NCBI GenBank assembly: GCA_021813325.1
Contig: JAKALA010000002.1
Span: 116,161 to 180,160, forward strand
Length of the DNA stretch: 64,000 nucleotides
DNA from: a bacterium
Lineage (GTDB): Bacteria; Verrucomicrobiota; Verrucomicrobiia; Limisphaerales; UBA11358
Direction: 5' to 3'
Part shown: positions 18,366 to 27,700 of the stretch, piece after piece
Position numbering within the stretch: the stretch's first letter is position 1
How the letters are laid out: every line of letters begins with the position of its first letter
Translations under genes and position numbers: made by a program
The notes under the pieces: generated by a model
Told to the model about the DNA's origin: nothing
The model's database searches: none
What the model saw: the letters and a program-made list of their open reading frames with translations, nothing else

Positions 18366-19235
18366 CTACTTGCCGGACTTCAGCGCTTTGAACATCTGCT
18401 CGAGTTCCTCGGAACTCGGGCGAAACTCCGAACTTAACCCGCGCCGTCCCAATTCCACGGCGGTGACCGGCGCCATGCCGCCCGCAAAACCAATGACACA
18501 AGCGGCAATGCAGCGGGTGTAATTCAGCTCGGCGGTGCCGATGAATTCCATGTTCGTGGCAAGCGGTCCGATGAATCCGTAGGCCAGCAAAATGCCCAAA
18601 AACGTCCCCACCAGGGCGGCGGCGACGTGTTCGCCGATTTGTTCCACCGGTCCCGAAATGGAGGCCATCGTGATCACAATGCCCAAGACAGCGGCCACAA
18701 TGCCGAATCCTGGCATCGCGTCGCCCGTTTTGCTCAAGACGTTGACCGGCGCGTGATGCTCCACTTCCATCTGTTCGATTTCCGCATCCAGCAGCAGGCG
18801 CAACTGGTCGGGCTTGATTTTGCCATCGATAATGGGGCGCAGACTGCCGCAGAGAAATTCGACCGCGTGTTTGTTGCCCGAGAAGTTGGGATATTTTTTA
18901 AACAACGCACTGTTTGCCGGTTCCAAGACGTGTTCTTCCAGGGCAATCATGCCGTTGCGGCGGCCCAACAGGAACAGTTCATAAAGCACTCTCAGCAGGT
19001 CGTTGTAGGCGGCCCGGTTATGCGGCGCCCCTTTCAAGGTGGTCAGCACCCCCTTGACCATGTCCTTGAGCACCTTGCTCGGAGACATGATGATCATCGC
19101 GCCGAACGCGCCGCCAGCAATGATCAAGACTTCATTGATGAATGCATGCACGAGGACGACGAGCTTCCCCCCCTCCAGCATGAAACCACCGAAGACACAG
19201 AGGATGACGGTGATGCAGCCGATGATGACGATCAT
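18366..19235 (-). CDS. motA: Flagellar stator protein MotA
   Basis: 289 residues with four membrane segments: two at the N-terminus (IIGCITVILCVFGGFMLEGG; VLIIAGGAFGAMIIM), then a cytoplasmic loop, then PGFGIVAAVLGIVITMASIS and VAAALVGTFLGILLAYGFIG. The prolines of the ion channel (MPGFGI) are present. MotA surrounds MotB and pushes against FliG. Its ATG overlaps the fliA stop by four bases, an arrangement that ties sigma factor and stator synthesis together. Confidence 0.95.
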   Translation of the reverse strand: MIVIIGCITVILCVFGGFMLEGGKLVVLVHAFINEVLIIAGGAFGAMIIMSPSKVLKDMVKGVLTTLKGAPHNRAAYNDLLRVLYELFLLGRRNGMIALEEHVLEPANSALFKKYPNFSGNKHAVEFLCGSLRPIIDGKIKPDQLRLLLDAEIEQMEVEHHAPVNVLSKTGDAMPGFGIVAAVLGIVITMASISGPVEQIGEHVAAALVGTFLGILLAYGFIGPLATNMEFIGTAELNYTRCIAACVIGFAGGMAPVTAVELGRRGLSSEFRPSSEELEQMFKALKSGK

Positions 19236-20092
19236 GGACGACGAATGGTTTGGGAGCGTTTGGCCAGGCCGGCTTCATATCGCTGCATGTAGGCGCGGAC
19301 GGATAAAATGGCTTGGGAATGAATCTGGCAAATGCGCGACTCCGTAAGCCCGAAAACTTCGGCGATTTCCCGCAGATGCAGATCTTCGACATAATACAGG
19401 GCCAGCACTTTGCGCTGGATTTCCGGCAGCGCTTTCAAACGCTGCAAAATCACGTCCTTGAGTTCACGCCGGGAAACCTGTTCCACCGGGTTTTCCTCCG
19501 AGGCGTCCGCGATGACATCATATAGATTTCCCGTGTCACCCTCTTCCGTGACCCCGGCGGAATCCAGGCACACAAAAGCCGCGGGGCGAACTTCATCCAG
19601 CAGCTCATTGTATTCCTTTGCCGTCAGGTTCATTGCCTTGGCCATTTGGGCTTCGGTGGGAGTTCCGCCCAATTCCTGCTCCAGTTGAGCCATGGTGTTC
19701 TGAATCTTGCGGGCTTTTTCGTGAATCGTGCGCGGAACCCAGTCCATGCGGCGCAATTCATCCAGCATGGCGCCACGGATGCGCACCCGGGCGTAGGTTT
19801 CAAAGGAAGAACCGCAGGCGGGATCGTAATTGCGCAGCGCCTGAAGCAAACCAATCAATCCCGCGCTGTGCAAATCATCATGGCTCACATGCGCGGGCAA
19901 AGTCATGGAAACCCGGCCCAGCGCGGATACGACCAGCGGTAAATAGCGTTCCACCAGCTCGTTCTCGGTGGTGGCGTCGTCCTGTTTGGCATAGCGCTGC
20001 CAAAGTTCCTGGGCGGTGGGAGCAAGGGAGGCTGGCGTAATTTTAATCGGGCTCACAGCGGGATTGGGAGATTCGCAAGTGGTCGTGCTCAT
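19232..20092 (-). CDS. fliA: Flagellar sigma factor FliA (sigma-28)
   Basis: 286 residues, FliA/WhiG type. Region 2 has LVERYLPLVVSALGRVSM and DLHSAGLIGLLQALRNYD; the class signature RIRGAMLDELRRMDWVPR follows; region 4 ends LPEIQRKVLALYYVEDL and LTESRICQIHSQAILSVR. It directs RNA polymerase to late flagellar and chemotaxis promoters. Candidate sites are upstream of cheR, cheD and the HDOD gene at 51586. No flgM anti-sigma gene is seen nearby. It overlaps orf80 by four bases upstream and motA by four downstream. Confidence 0.95.
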   Translation of the reverse strand: MSTTTCESPNPAVSPIKITPASLAPTAQELWQRYAKQDDATTENELVERYLPLVVSALGRVSMTLPAHVSHDDLHSAGLIGLLQALRNYDPACGSSFETYARVRIRGAMLDELRRMDWVPRTIHEKARKIQNTMAQLEQELGGTPTEAQMAKAMNLTAKEYNELLDEVRPAAFVCLDSAGVTEEGDTGNLYDVIADASEENPVEQVSRRELKDVILQRLKALPEIQRKVLALYYVEDLHLREIAEVFGLTESRICQIHSQAILSVRAYMQRYEAGLAKRSQTIRRP

Positions 20093-20331
20093 ACTTTAGG
20101 ATTGGGCTTGGAAGTTACTGGGGGATTTGAACGCGCGCGTCGTCGTTGCTCGACCGCCTCCTGCATGCCTTGCAGCCATACCCGCCCCCACCAACGAACT
20201 AAAACGGCGGCCGCCAAGGCGCATACTCCCGCCCGCCAAAGCGCGGTGGACCAAGGGCACTCACTGGCCAGGCTGAAGCCTGCGCCGATGAGAAATCCGA
20301 CTACCGACCCTAGAATCATCAGTGATTTCAT
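20089..20331 (-). CDS. Small two-helix membrane protein between flhF and fliA
   Basis: 80 residues, unrecognised. Two hydrophobic segments, SLMILGSVVGFLIGAGFSL and TALWRAGVCALAAAVLVRWW, then a basic tail rich in Arg and Pro. It begins 20 bases downstream of a sigma-54 type site and overlaps fliA by four bases, so it is the first gene of the fliA-motA-motB unit. In many bacteria this slot holds flhG; here no such gene is present. A small inner-membrane motility protein is the most that can be said. Confidence 0.7.
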   Translation of the reverse strand: MKSLMILGSVVGFLIGAGFSLASECPWSTALWRAGVCALAAAVLVRWWGRVWLQGMQEAVEQRRRARSNPPVTSKPNPKV

Positions 20332-20350
20332 GTGCGTTCAGAAGGGGTTA

Positions 20351-20366
20351 AGCAGAACATTTGCCA
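20351..20366 (-). promoter_or_regulatory. Sigma-54 type promoter of the orf80-fliA-motAB operon
   Basis: Minus strand TGGCAAATGTTCTGCT followed by TAAC; exact GG-N10-GC spacing. The GC is 20 bases before the orf80 ATG, the same placement as at fliW and flgB. A terminator for flhF lies just upstream, so the site would start a new transcript. Confidence 0.7.
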
Positions 20367-20393
20367 GCGAATCAAGGGAAACCCGCGGGATTC

Positions 20394-20420
20394 AAAAAGC
20401 CCAATGTTTACGGGCTTTTT
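20394..20420 (-). terminator. Intrinsic terminator at the flhF end
   Basis: Inverted repeat AAAAAGCCC (20394-20402) and GGGCTTTTT (20412-20420) with a 9-base loop. On the minus strand it ends in a T-run. The stem overlaps the flhF stop codon (20408-20410). Symmetry means it could act in both directions. Confidence 0.75.
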
Positions 20421-21427
20421 TCGCCGGGAAAAAGTAAGGCGCTCTCGGCGCGCTGGAAGTCGCCGGGAATTTTTTGCCCGGCGGCCAGGAAACTCAGCGA
20501 GCAATTTGTGCCCAACACAAAATTCCATAATTTCACCCGCCGAAGCTCTTCATCCAGATGGGTAAAGATGATGTCTTCCGGTGCCAGCGGGGCGAACGCC
20601 TGAAACTGCTCAAACAAAATCGTCGTCTCGCAGGCCGCATTCAGCACCAGATGGAGGTGGGGCTGGGGCAGCGCTGCCAACTGCGAGCGCAACGCGGTCA
20701 TGGCGGTGGCGTTGTGCATCTCCACGCCGGGGAAATCCACAAAATACAAATCCGCCTGATCTTCGGATCCGCGCCAAAAACGTTCCACCGGCACGCCGAT
20801 CATTTCGCCGTGCAGCGATAAAAACTCCGCCGTGTTGGCAGTGTCGCCATCCAACCGCCACGCCTGAACCTTTCGATTTTCGGCCAGAACCGCCGTGGTC
20901 ATCCACTTGCACAGCGCGGTGGTTTTGCCCGAACCGGGCGGGCCGATGAAGACGTGCGGACGATTGGTGCCTTCCATGCTCTTTCGCGCCGGGCGCCAGT
21001 AACCCGCCAGCACGCTGCGCACCGCGCTCCATTCCCCGATCGGCATGGGCGGCGGGTTTTCGCCGTGCAAGGAACGGACTTTTTCCTCCAAACGATCCGC
21101 CAGCGCGGACCAAAGTCCCATGGATTCCAGCCAGGTAATGCTGCGCCAGCGGCGCGGTTCCGGGGGGGCAGGCGTCTCCGGCTCCACTCTTTCGTGAAAG
21201 GGCACGTAAGCATCGTCGCCCGGCGGAACGAAATGGTTGCGCGGTCTGGCATTTTCATCCGGCACGCCCGCGACCACTTCAATATGGCCGTGCTGCTGCC
21301 AAAACCGGGAAAGCCCCTGCACCGGCACCCGGCGCACGCTGATCACCACAGCGTCCGGGCCGAGTTGCTCATGGATTTGCGCCAGCGCCGCTTCGGCGCT
21401 GGCGGCAACAAAGGGAACCAGTTTCAT
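20408..21427 (-). CDS. flhF: FlhF-like SRP-type GTPase, divergent G motifs
   Basis: 339 residues. N-terminal MKLVPFVAASAEAALAQIHE resembles the FlhF B domain, and the G domain has a good P-loop (FIGPPGSGKTTALCKW, near residue 160). FlhF recruits the first flagellar parts to the cell pole. Two motifs depart from the family: the G3 DTAG is DFPG (YFVDFPGVEMHN), and the G4 TKLD is THLD (IFTHLDEELRRVKL). GTP binding or hydrolysis may be altered. It follows flhA by 4 bases, the usual order, but no flhG follows. Confidence 0.88.
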   Translation of the reverse strand: MKLVPFVAASAEAALAQIHEQLGPDAVVISVRRVPVQGLSRFWQQHGHIEVVAGVPDENARPRNHFVPPGDDAYVPFHERVEPETPAPPEPRRWRSITWLESMGLWSALADRLEEKVRSLHGENPPPMPIGEWSAVRSVLAGYWRPARKSMEGTNRPHVFIGPPGSGKTTALCKWMTTAVLAENRKVQAWRLDGDTANTAEFLSLHGEMIGVPVERFWRGSEDQADLYFVDFPGVEMHNATAMTALRSQLAALPQPHLHLVLNAACETTILFEQFQAFAPLAPEDIIFTHLDEELRRVKLWNFVLGTNCSLSFLAAGQKIPGDFQRAESALLFPGEKSP

Positions 21428-21431
21428 GCGC

Positions 21432-23555
21432 TTATTCAGGGCTCGGGATTACCGCGGTGTTTTGAATCTGCATTCGCGCGGGGATTTCCGCATAGGAAAG
21501 CACCGTCAGGTCGCTGAAGGTGTTTTCAAAAAAACGCCGGAACGCCAGCCGCAATTGGGGCGCGCACAAAACCACGGGCGGATGCCCGGCGGTGAGCATT
21601 TGCTGCACGAACTTGGAAAGCACATCAATCACATGGCGGGCCAGCCGCGGATCGATGATCAAAGCCACTTCATTGGCGGATTGACGCAGGCCTTGCGCCA
21701 GTTGTTGTTCCAGCTTGGGATCAATGGTTATGGCGCGCAAACCGCCGTTTTGCGTTTGAAACGGCTTGGTGAGTTGCGATCCCAGCGCGCGCCGGGCGTG
21801 TTCGGAAAGTTCATCGGGATTCTTGGTGTAGGCGGCATAATCGCCCACTTTTTCGAGAATGCCCGCCAGATTGCGGATGGAGATGCCTTCCGCCAGCAGA
21901 TTTTGGAGAATGCGCTGCACCTGGCCCACCGTCAGTTGGGCGGGAATCAATTCATTGACCACGGCGGGGTGTGTTTGTTTGAGGTTATCCAGCAACAGTT
22001 GCACGTCTTGACGCGTTAAGATTTCATGGCAATGCCGGCGGATGGTTTCAGACAAATGCGTGACCAGCACCGATGGCGCATCCACCACGGTGTAGCCGGC
22101 CACTTCGGCGGATTTGCGTTCCACATTGGTCACCCAGGTCGCTGGCAATTGAAATACCGGTTCCACGGTGGGAATGCCTTTGAGCTGCACTTTGCTATTG
22201 GTGGCGTTCATCGCCAGCCAATGACCGGGAACGAGCTGGCCTTGAGCGATGGGATTTCCCTTCAATAGAAAACGATATTCATTGGTGCCCAGTTGGAGAT
22301 TGTCCCGCAAGCGAATCGGCGGCACCAACACGCCCATTTCCGTGGCGAAATTGCGGCGAACGCCGGTTACGCGTTCCAGCAAATCCCCGCCCTTGGACGT
22401 ATCCGCCAGCGACACTATGCCGTAGCCCAGTTCAATTTGAAGCGTGTCCAGCGGCAGCAAATTCTCCAGTTTGTTATCCGCCGGTTTGGCCTCCGCCGTG
22501 GCCGGGGTGCCGGCGGCAATCGCTTTGGTGTCGCCGCCCGGCAGCCGGCCGGCCGGCCCGACCGCAACGGCCGGTTGACCCAATTCCGGCGTGCCATGCC
22601 GGTGAATGGAGTAGGAGAGCAGACCGGTGATCGCGGCAATGACCAGGAACGGTGTGGCGGGCAATCCGGGCATCAGGCCCATCACCAGCAACATCACGGA
22701 AAGAATCGTCAGTGCCCGCGGATAAACTAGTAATTGCCGGCCCAATTCACGGCCCAAATCGTTTTTGGCGGTGGCGCGGGTGATCAAAATGCCCGCCGCC
22801 GTGGAAGTGACGAGCGCCGGGATTTGCGACACCAGACCGTCGCCAATCGACAAAATCGTGAAGCGTTGCAACGCTTCGCTCATCGTCATCCCTTTTTGCA
22901 TGATGCCAATGGCAAATCCGCCGATCACGTTCACCAGCGTGATCAATATGGCGGCGATGGCGTCGCCGCGCACGAATTTGCTGGCACCGTCCATCGCGCC
23001 ATAAAAATCGGCTTCTTCTTCCACCAGCTTGCGGCGATTGCGCGCTTCGGCTTCGCCGATCAAACCCGCGTTCAATTCCGCGTCAATGGCCATTTGTTTC
23101 CCCGGCAACGCGTCCAAGGTGAAGCGGGCGGCCACTTCCGCGATACGGCCGGCGCCCTTGGTGATCACAATGAAATTGATCAACGCCAAGATGAGAAACA
23201 CCACCAGCCCGACGACGTAGTTGCCGCGAACCACGAAATTTCCGAATGCTTCAATGATGTGGCCCGCATAACCGTCCAGCAAAATGAGCCGGGTGGAGGC
23301 GACGTTTAGTGACAGGCGGAACAGGGTAATAAATAGCAGCAACGTCGGAAATCCGGTAAATTCTGCCGGGGTGCGCAGGTAAAGAATGACCAGCAGCGTG
23401 AGCAGCGAGAAACTAATGCTAACCGATAACAGCAAGTCCAACAGGAACGGCGGCACCGGCAAAATCAGCAAAAGGATGGTGCCAAATAACGCAAAAACCA
23501 GCCACAAATCGCCGTATTTCAGCAATTTTCGCATTCTATCGCTCAGTGAGCCCAT
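21432..23555 (-). CDS. flhA: Flagellar export gate protein FlhA
   Basis: 707 residues, full length. The N-terminal half has about eight membrane helices and the FHIPEP-family signature EVAARFTLDALPGKQMAIDA; the C-terminal cytoplasmic half has LGYGIVSLADTSKGGDLLER and TVVDAPSVLVTHLSETIRRH. FlhA is the main export gate subunit and docks chaperone-substrate complexes. It lies next to flhF. flhB, usually its neighbour, is separated by the accessory island at 23.65-31.68 kb. Confidence 0.97.
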   Translation of the reverse strand: MGSLSDRMRKLLKYGDLWLVFALFGTILLLILPVPPFLLDLLLSVSISFSLLTLLVILYLRTPAEFTGFPTLLLFITLFRLSLNVASTRLILLDGYAGHIIEAFGNFVVRGNYVVGLVVFLILALINFIVITKGAGRIAEVAARFTLDALPGKQMAIDAELNAGLIGEAEARNRRKLVEEEADFYGAMDGASKFVRGDAIAAILITLVNVIGGFAIGIMQKGMTMSEALQRFTILSIGDGLVSQIPALVTSTAAGILITRATAKNDLGRELGRQLLVYPRALTILSVMLLVMGLMPGLPATPFLVIAAITGLLSYSIHRHGTPELGQPAVAVGPAGRLPGGDTKAIAAGTPATAEAKPADNKLENLLPLDTLQIELGYGIVSLADTSKGGDLLERVTGVRRNFATEMGVLVPPIRLRDNLQLGTNEYRFLLKGNPIAQGQLVPGHWLAMNATNSKVQLKGIPTVEPVFQLPATWVTNVERKSAEVAGYTVVDAPSVLVTHLSETIRRHCHEILTRQDVQLLLDNLKQTHPAVVNELIPAQLTVGQVQRILQNLLAEGISIRNLAGILEKVGDYAAYTKNPDELSEHARRALGSQLTKPFQTQNGGLRAITIDPKLEQQLAQGLRQSANEVALIIDPRLARHVIDVLSKFVQQMLTAGHPPVVLCAPQLRLAFRRFFENTFSDLTVLSYAEIPARMQIQNTAVIPSPE

Positions 23556-23630
23556 GGATTTTAAATACTGGTTTTAAAGGTTGAAACAGCCGGGGCAAAC
23601 GCAGCCGCTGCCAATTGCAACCGAAGTATT

Positions 23631-23646
23631 AGCAGGAGTCTCGCCA
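23631..23646 (-). promoter_or_regulatory. Sigma-54 type promoter of flhA-flhF
   Basis: Minus strand TGGCGAGACTCCTGCT followed by AATAC; exact GG-N10-GC spacing. It lies 76 bases before the flhA ATG. Transposase remnants begin within about 50 bases beyond it, so the flagellar sequence has been kept up to this promoter. Confidence 0.6.
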
Positions 23647-23694
23647 GCCAAACGAAAGTGCCCGATAAAACAGCGCCCAAGGCTCGCGCAACCG

Positions 23695-23890
23695 GTGCAT
23701 ACTGTGGTCGTCACGGCGGCGAACGTGGCCGCCGCGACCAAGATCGCAGAACGGCTGCACGGCCGGGAAACGCAAGTCCAGGCGGATGCCGGTTACACCG
23801 GCGCGGCGAAGCGGCCGGAGATCGTGGCGTTGCAACGGAAACTGGATTGGCAGATCGCCAGCCAGCGCGGCGCTGTCCTGGCAGCCTGTC
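23695..23890 (+). pseudogene. IS5-type transposase fragment
   Basis: An open stretch reads VHTVVVTAANVAAATKIAER and then LHGRETQVQADAGYTGAAKR and RKLDWQIASQ. This matches the DDE region of IS5-group transposases around the second aspartate (ADAGYxG). Only about 65 residues remain, with no start or C-terminus, and it is joined directly to a different transposase fragment on the other strand. Confidence 0.65.
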
Positions 23891-23899
23891 GGACTTGGT

Positions 23900-24109
23900 T
23901 CAAGGCGCTGGGTATTGCTGGCTGCCGGTGCCGCGCGTGTTGCCCTTGACTTGGCGCAGATCAAGGGCGTCCACGGCATCGAGAATGAAGTGGACGAGAT
24001 GATCGGCGGGCACCCAGTCACGCAGATTGGGCGGGAGCAGCAGCGGGGTGTCGCGGTCAATGGGAACGAAGCGGGCGGCCATGTGTTTCATGGCGCGTCT
24101 GCCACGCAA
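23900..24109 (-). pseudogene. IS1182-type transposase N-terminal fragment
   Basis: About 65 residues: ARFVPIDRDTPLLLPPNLRD, WVPADHLVHFILDAVDALDL and NTRGTGSQQYP, the conserved N-terminus of IS1182-family transposases. The catalytic part is missing; the reading frame runs into the IS5-type fragment. So two insertion sequences were fused by deletion or nested insertion. Confidence 0.65.
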
Positions 24110-24779
24110 CTGTTCAATCAGCCTGACAAAAAAACGCGTGGCCTATGTCCGACAGGCGGCTAGTAACCAGATCGTGAGACTGATTTAGGCTCTAAAGTGG
24201 TTGACACTTCAATGATACAAGGAGTGTTAACATGAAAGAACAAGTTGTAGTGGAGAAGAAGAGGACCAGCCCCCCCCCGAGGGCGCAACGTTGGCCAAAC
24301 TCCGTCGCCCGCGCATTCGCCGACCGATGGACACATACGGGAACTGCGGCCCCTCGGCGGGCAGGTCTTTGCGCAGGTTCAAGGCTTCCTGTCCCAAATA
24401 CACCATGACGGGATCGCCTGATTTCTTGCGGGTGAAACTGACGGTGTTGCTCATCCAGTCCACGTCTTCGGCTTTGAGGTTGGTAATGTCGCCCTTTGGA
24501 AGAATTAGCCGTTGGTGGTGATCTCCATCTCCCGCTGAAAAGCCGCTATGCTCATATCGCCCCTCGCAGAATGATCTGCGCTGGCAACCGCTATAAGGCG
24601 ACGCGGCATCATCATTTGAGTGGTTCAGCCGTTTTGCAGTCACCAATCCACAATTGACAACCAGTATCAACCAATGAAAGGAAAGCAGACACCATGAGCA
24701 CTTATCTACGCCGCCGACCTACGCGTCGTCCGCCAGTTTGATGGCGCAGTTCAGGGCTGCCAAATCCCAATTTCAAGCA
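24110..24779. other. Degraded mobile DNA between transposase remnants and protease gene
   Basis: No intact gene. A truncated start is visible on the plus strand: AAGGAG, then ATG at 24232 opening MKEQVVVEKKRTS, which breaks at a run of C near 24272. A further RBS-like AAAGGAAAG precedes an ATG at 24694 that soon stops. The integrase remnant below lies antisense within this stretch. Confidence 0.5.
24290..24540 (-). pseudogene. Tyrosine recombinase (integrase) fragment
   Basis: The minus strand encodes LPKGDITNLKAEDVDWMSNT, VSFTRKKSGDPVMVYLGQEA and LNLRKDLPAEGPQFPY, the part of a phage-type integrase catalytic domain that leads up to the active-site His-x-x-Arg. N-terminal core-binding and C-terminal catalytic Tyr regions are absent. 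The frame is broken on both sides. It marks past integration activity next to flhA. Confidence 0.55.
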
Positions 24780-27700
24780 TCACGGATATACCAGCCGGTA
24801 AAACACACTGTCATTGGTGGCATTTATCGGCAAGGCAATCTGGTTGGTAGCCATCACCGAATTGCTCGACACGTCCACCCAGTTGTTTCCAGCCAAGTTG
24901 GTGCTCGTCAGCAAGCGCCAACCCGTGTGGTCCGACGGCCAGGTCATCGTCAGATTTGCGCCGCTCACGTTCCAAGTCAACTTGGCCGACGCGGTTGAAA
25001 CCACGCTCAACACCCCACTGCTGCCCAGATTGCTTGTGTTCCAAGCCAGATTCGCTCCTAAAACAGGTAGTTTAAAGCTGGCAAATGCCCCATTGATGGA
25101 GCCTGCTTGGAATAATCTGAAGCTATCACCCCCTGATAATGTGCCTGAAAGATTGCTAATCACCAGCGTGCCGCCCAGCGTCAGCAGCCCGGTCACGCGC
25201 AATTGGTCGTTGGTCAGTGGAGTTTTGCTAATCTCCATCAAGTTCGTGCTGCCTGGCTGTAGAGTCACGTTGCTGCTCGCGTTCAAAACGCCGACGCTTA
25301 AGCCCGGAGAAAGGGTGCCACCGGATTGCACTGTGACTGGACCGCCAATGGTTCCATTGCCGCCCAGCGTGGCCTCAGAATCAACGGTGACCGGCCCGGC
25401 GCCTATGAAACCGTTAACGAGCAAAGTGCCTGCGCTAATCGTCGCACCACCGCTAAATGGATTCACACCAGTAAGCACCACCGTCCCAGTTCCGCCAAAC
25501 GCAACTGAACTTGCGCCACCACCGCTGGCATCAGTTATGGTGCCATTGAAATTTAGCGTCTTGCCCGCCGAAACGTTGATCGTGCCGCCATTGGCGAACT
25601 TGACGTTGACCGCGCTGACGGTTGAATCCGCCGTAACCGCCAAAACATCGCCCGCGTTGTCAAAGCACCAGGAACCCCAGGTCGCGCTCGCACCCACATT
25701 GGCCAGCGTGCCGCCGTTTAGGGTGACCGTTCCGACGCCCACATCGGCGCCGCTGTCGCAAGTGAGCGTGCCGCCGGAGTTGACGGTGATGGGATGCTCT
25801 TGCGTGCCATCCCACCCAAAGAGACCATTCTGACCTGCCTGCAAAGTTCCCCCGCTGTTGACGGTGATGCCACTCACATAGCTGAACGCCCGGTTGTTTG
25901 CGGCGTTGCCCGGATTGGCATACAACGTCCCACCGTTGATCGTCACCGAACCACTCAATGTGTTCGCGCCGGAAAGCGTCAAGGTTCCGGCGCCGTTCTT
26001 CGTGATGGCGCCGGTGCCGGCAATGGCGCTGGAAATGATTTGCGCCGCCGAACTGCTGTAATCAAAGATGCCGTTGTCCGTAAACGGATTTCCAAAGCTG
26101 CCGCCGCTCAACTGCCCGGCGTTGGTGATGGACAAGGTGCCGCCATTGATTGATATGGCCCCGTTGTAATTTGGGTTTGAACTGGTCAACGCGAGCCTCC
26201 CGGAGTTCTGCTTGATCAACACACCGGCCACGATGCCACTGGGCTCCGTCTGGGTCGTCAAGGCATTGCCTGACGCACTGGTATAACCGCTCGCCAACGG
26301 ACAGCCCAGCGTCAGCGTGGTGCCGGCGGATTGGTCAAAAATGCCATCGTTGACGCCGATGGTGATGCCGCGATTGCTGTTGCTGATCGCGAAGCTCGTG
26401 GTGGTGTAAAGCCAGCCGCGATTGAGAATCAACTGGTCTGATGTGAAGTTCGGCGGATTGGCCCCCAACTGCGCCTCGGAACTCAAATTCAGGTTGCCGA
26501 TGATGCCGTTGCCAACACGAATCTTGCCGGTGTAGCCGGTATTGTTACCGCTAAAAGACACCGGCTGCCCATAGAGCGTGAGCGAACCGTTGCCGTTCAA
26601 ATTGGCGCTTACGACAACCGGCCCGCCGGAGCCACGGATGATATTGTTGTTCGTCACATACAAATTGCCCGCCAGCGTCATCGTGTTATACCAAGGCGCC
26701 GCATTGCATATTTCTTCGTTATCAATTTGAAATTTGTTCACCGTAATGGTCGAACTGCCCGAAGCGCCGTCAAAAAAGATGCCGCCGCTGGCCCGAAGCG
26801 AATCGCCCGCGAAGGTGTGGTTTGCAACGTCATTGGGTGTGGTCAGGTTAAAGTCGGACATCTCGTAGCTCTTGCCCGCGCTGGGCGCAAGACCGTCACT
26901 CCAATTGCCCGCTGTGCTAAACGAGCGGGCGCTTCCATTCCACAGGTCGCCAGCCACCATAGCGGTCGAGCGCTGAACATAATTCGGACCGAGCAGATAA
27001 TTGGCCGTCACCTGTTGCTGGTTCATTGCCACGTTGCTAATCCGCACCTCCGAATAATCGTTGTTGGCCAGGTTGTCCCCGCTCCATTCCGACCGTCCCA
27101 GCCATTCATTCACGTCCGTGATATTTGCCAGACGATTGCTCACGTCCAAAAGGCCGGCCGGGAATCCGTCACGATACCACTGCCAGCGGCCGCCGTTGGT
27201 GCCATTGCAGCTCAACACCACTTGGTGCCAGGTGCCGTCGTTTACTGTCGCCGCGCCCGTTTCCCAGCCTTGAGCATAACGCACACCGCCGGCGTGGGTG
27301 CCGGCCGTGGTATTGCCTTGATTAAAATAGAGCGTCGTGTTGCCAGATGCCCATCCGCCGGCCCCCTGATAGGCATAACAACCGCCAGCGCTTGAGCTTT
27401 TGACCCACATGGCCACCGTCCAACTGCTGCCAGCGCCAACCGTAAGCGGAACCACGGAACTGGCAATGCGACAGGAACTGCTGCTGGCGTTCGCGCCCGA
27501 AATCCTCAAGCAATTGCCAAACTTGCCGCCGGAAACCACCGAGGCACCCCCATTCAACACGCCGTTCATCGCCGAACCACCGGTGCCGTCATTGATCACG
27601 GTGGTTCCGCTGACATTGTCGAAACTCAGATGCACGACAGCATTGTTGTTTGCCATCGAGTTATTGTTATAAAGCGACTGAACTTCCGTCGCGTTGAGCG

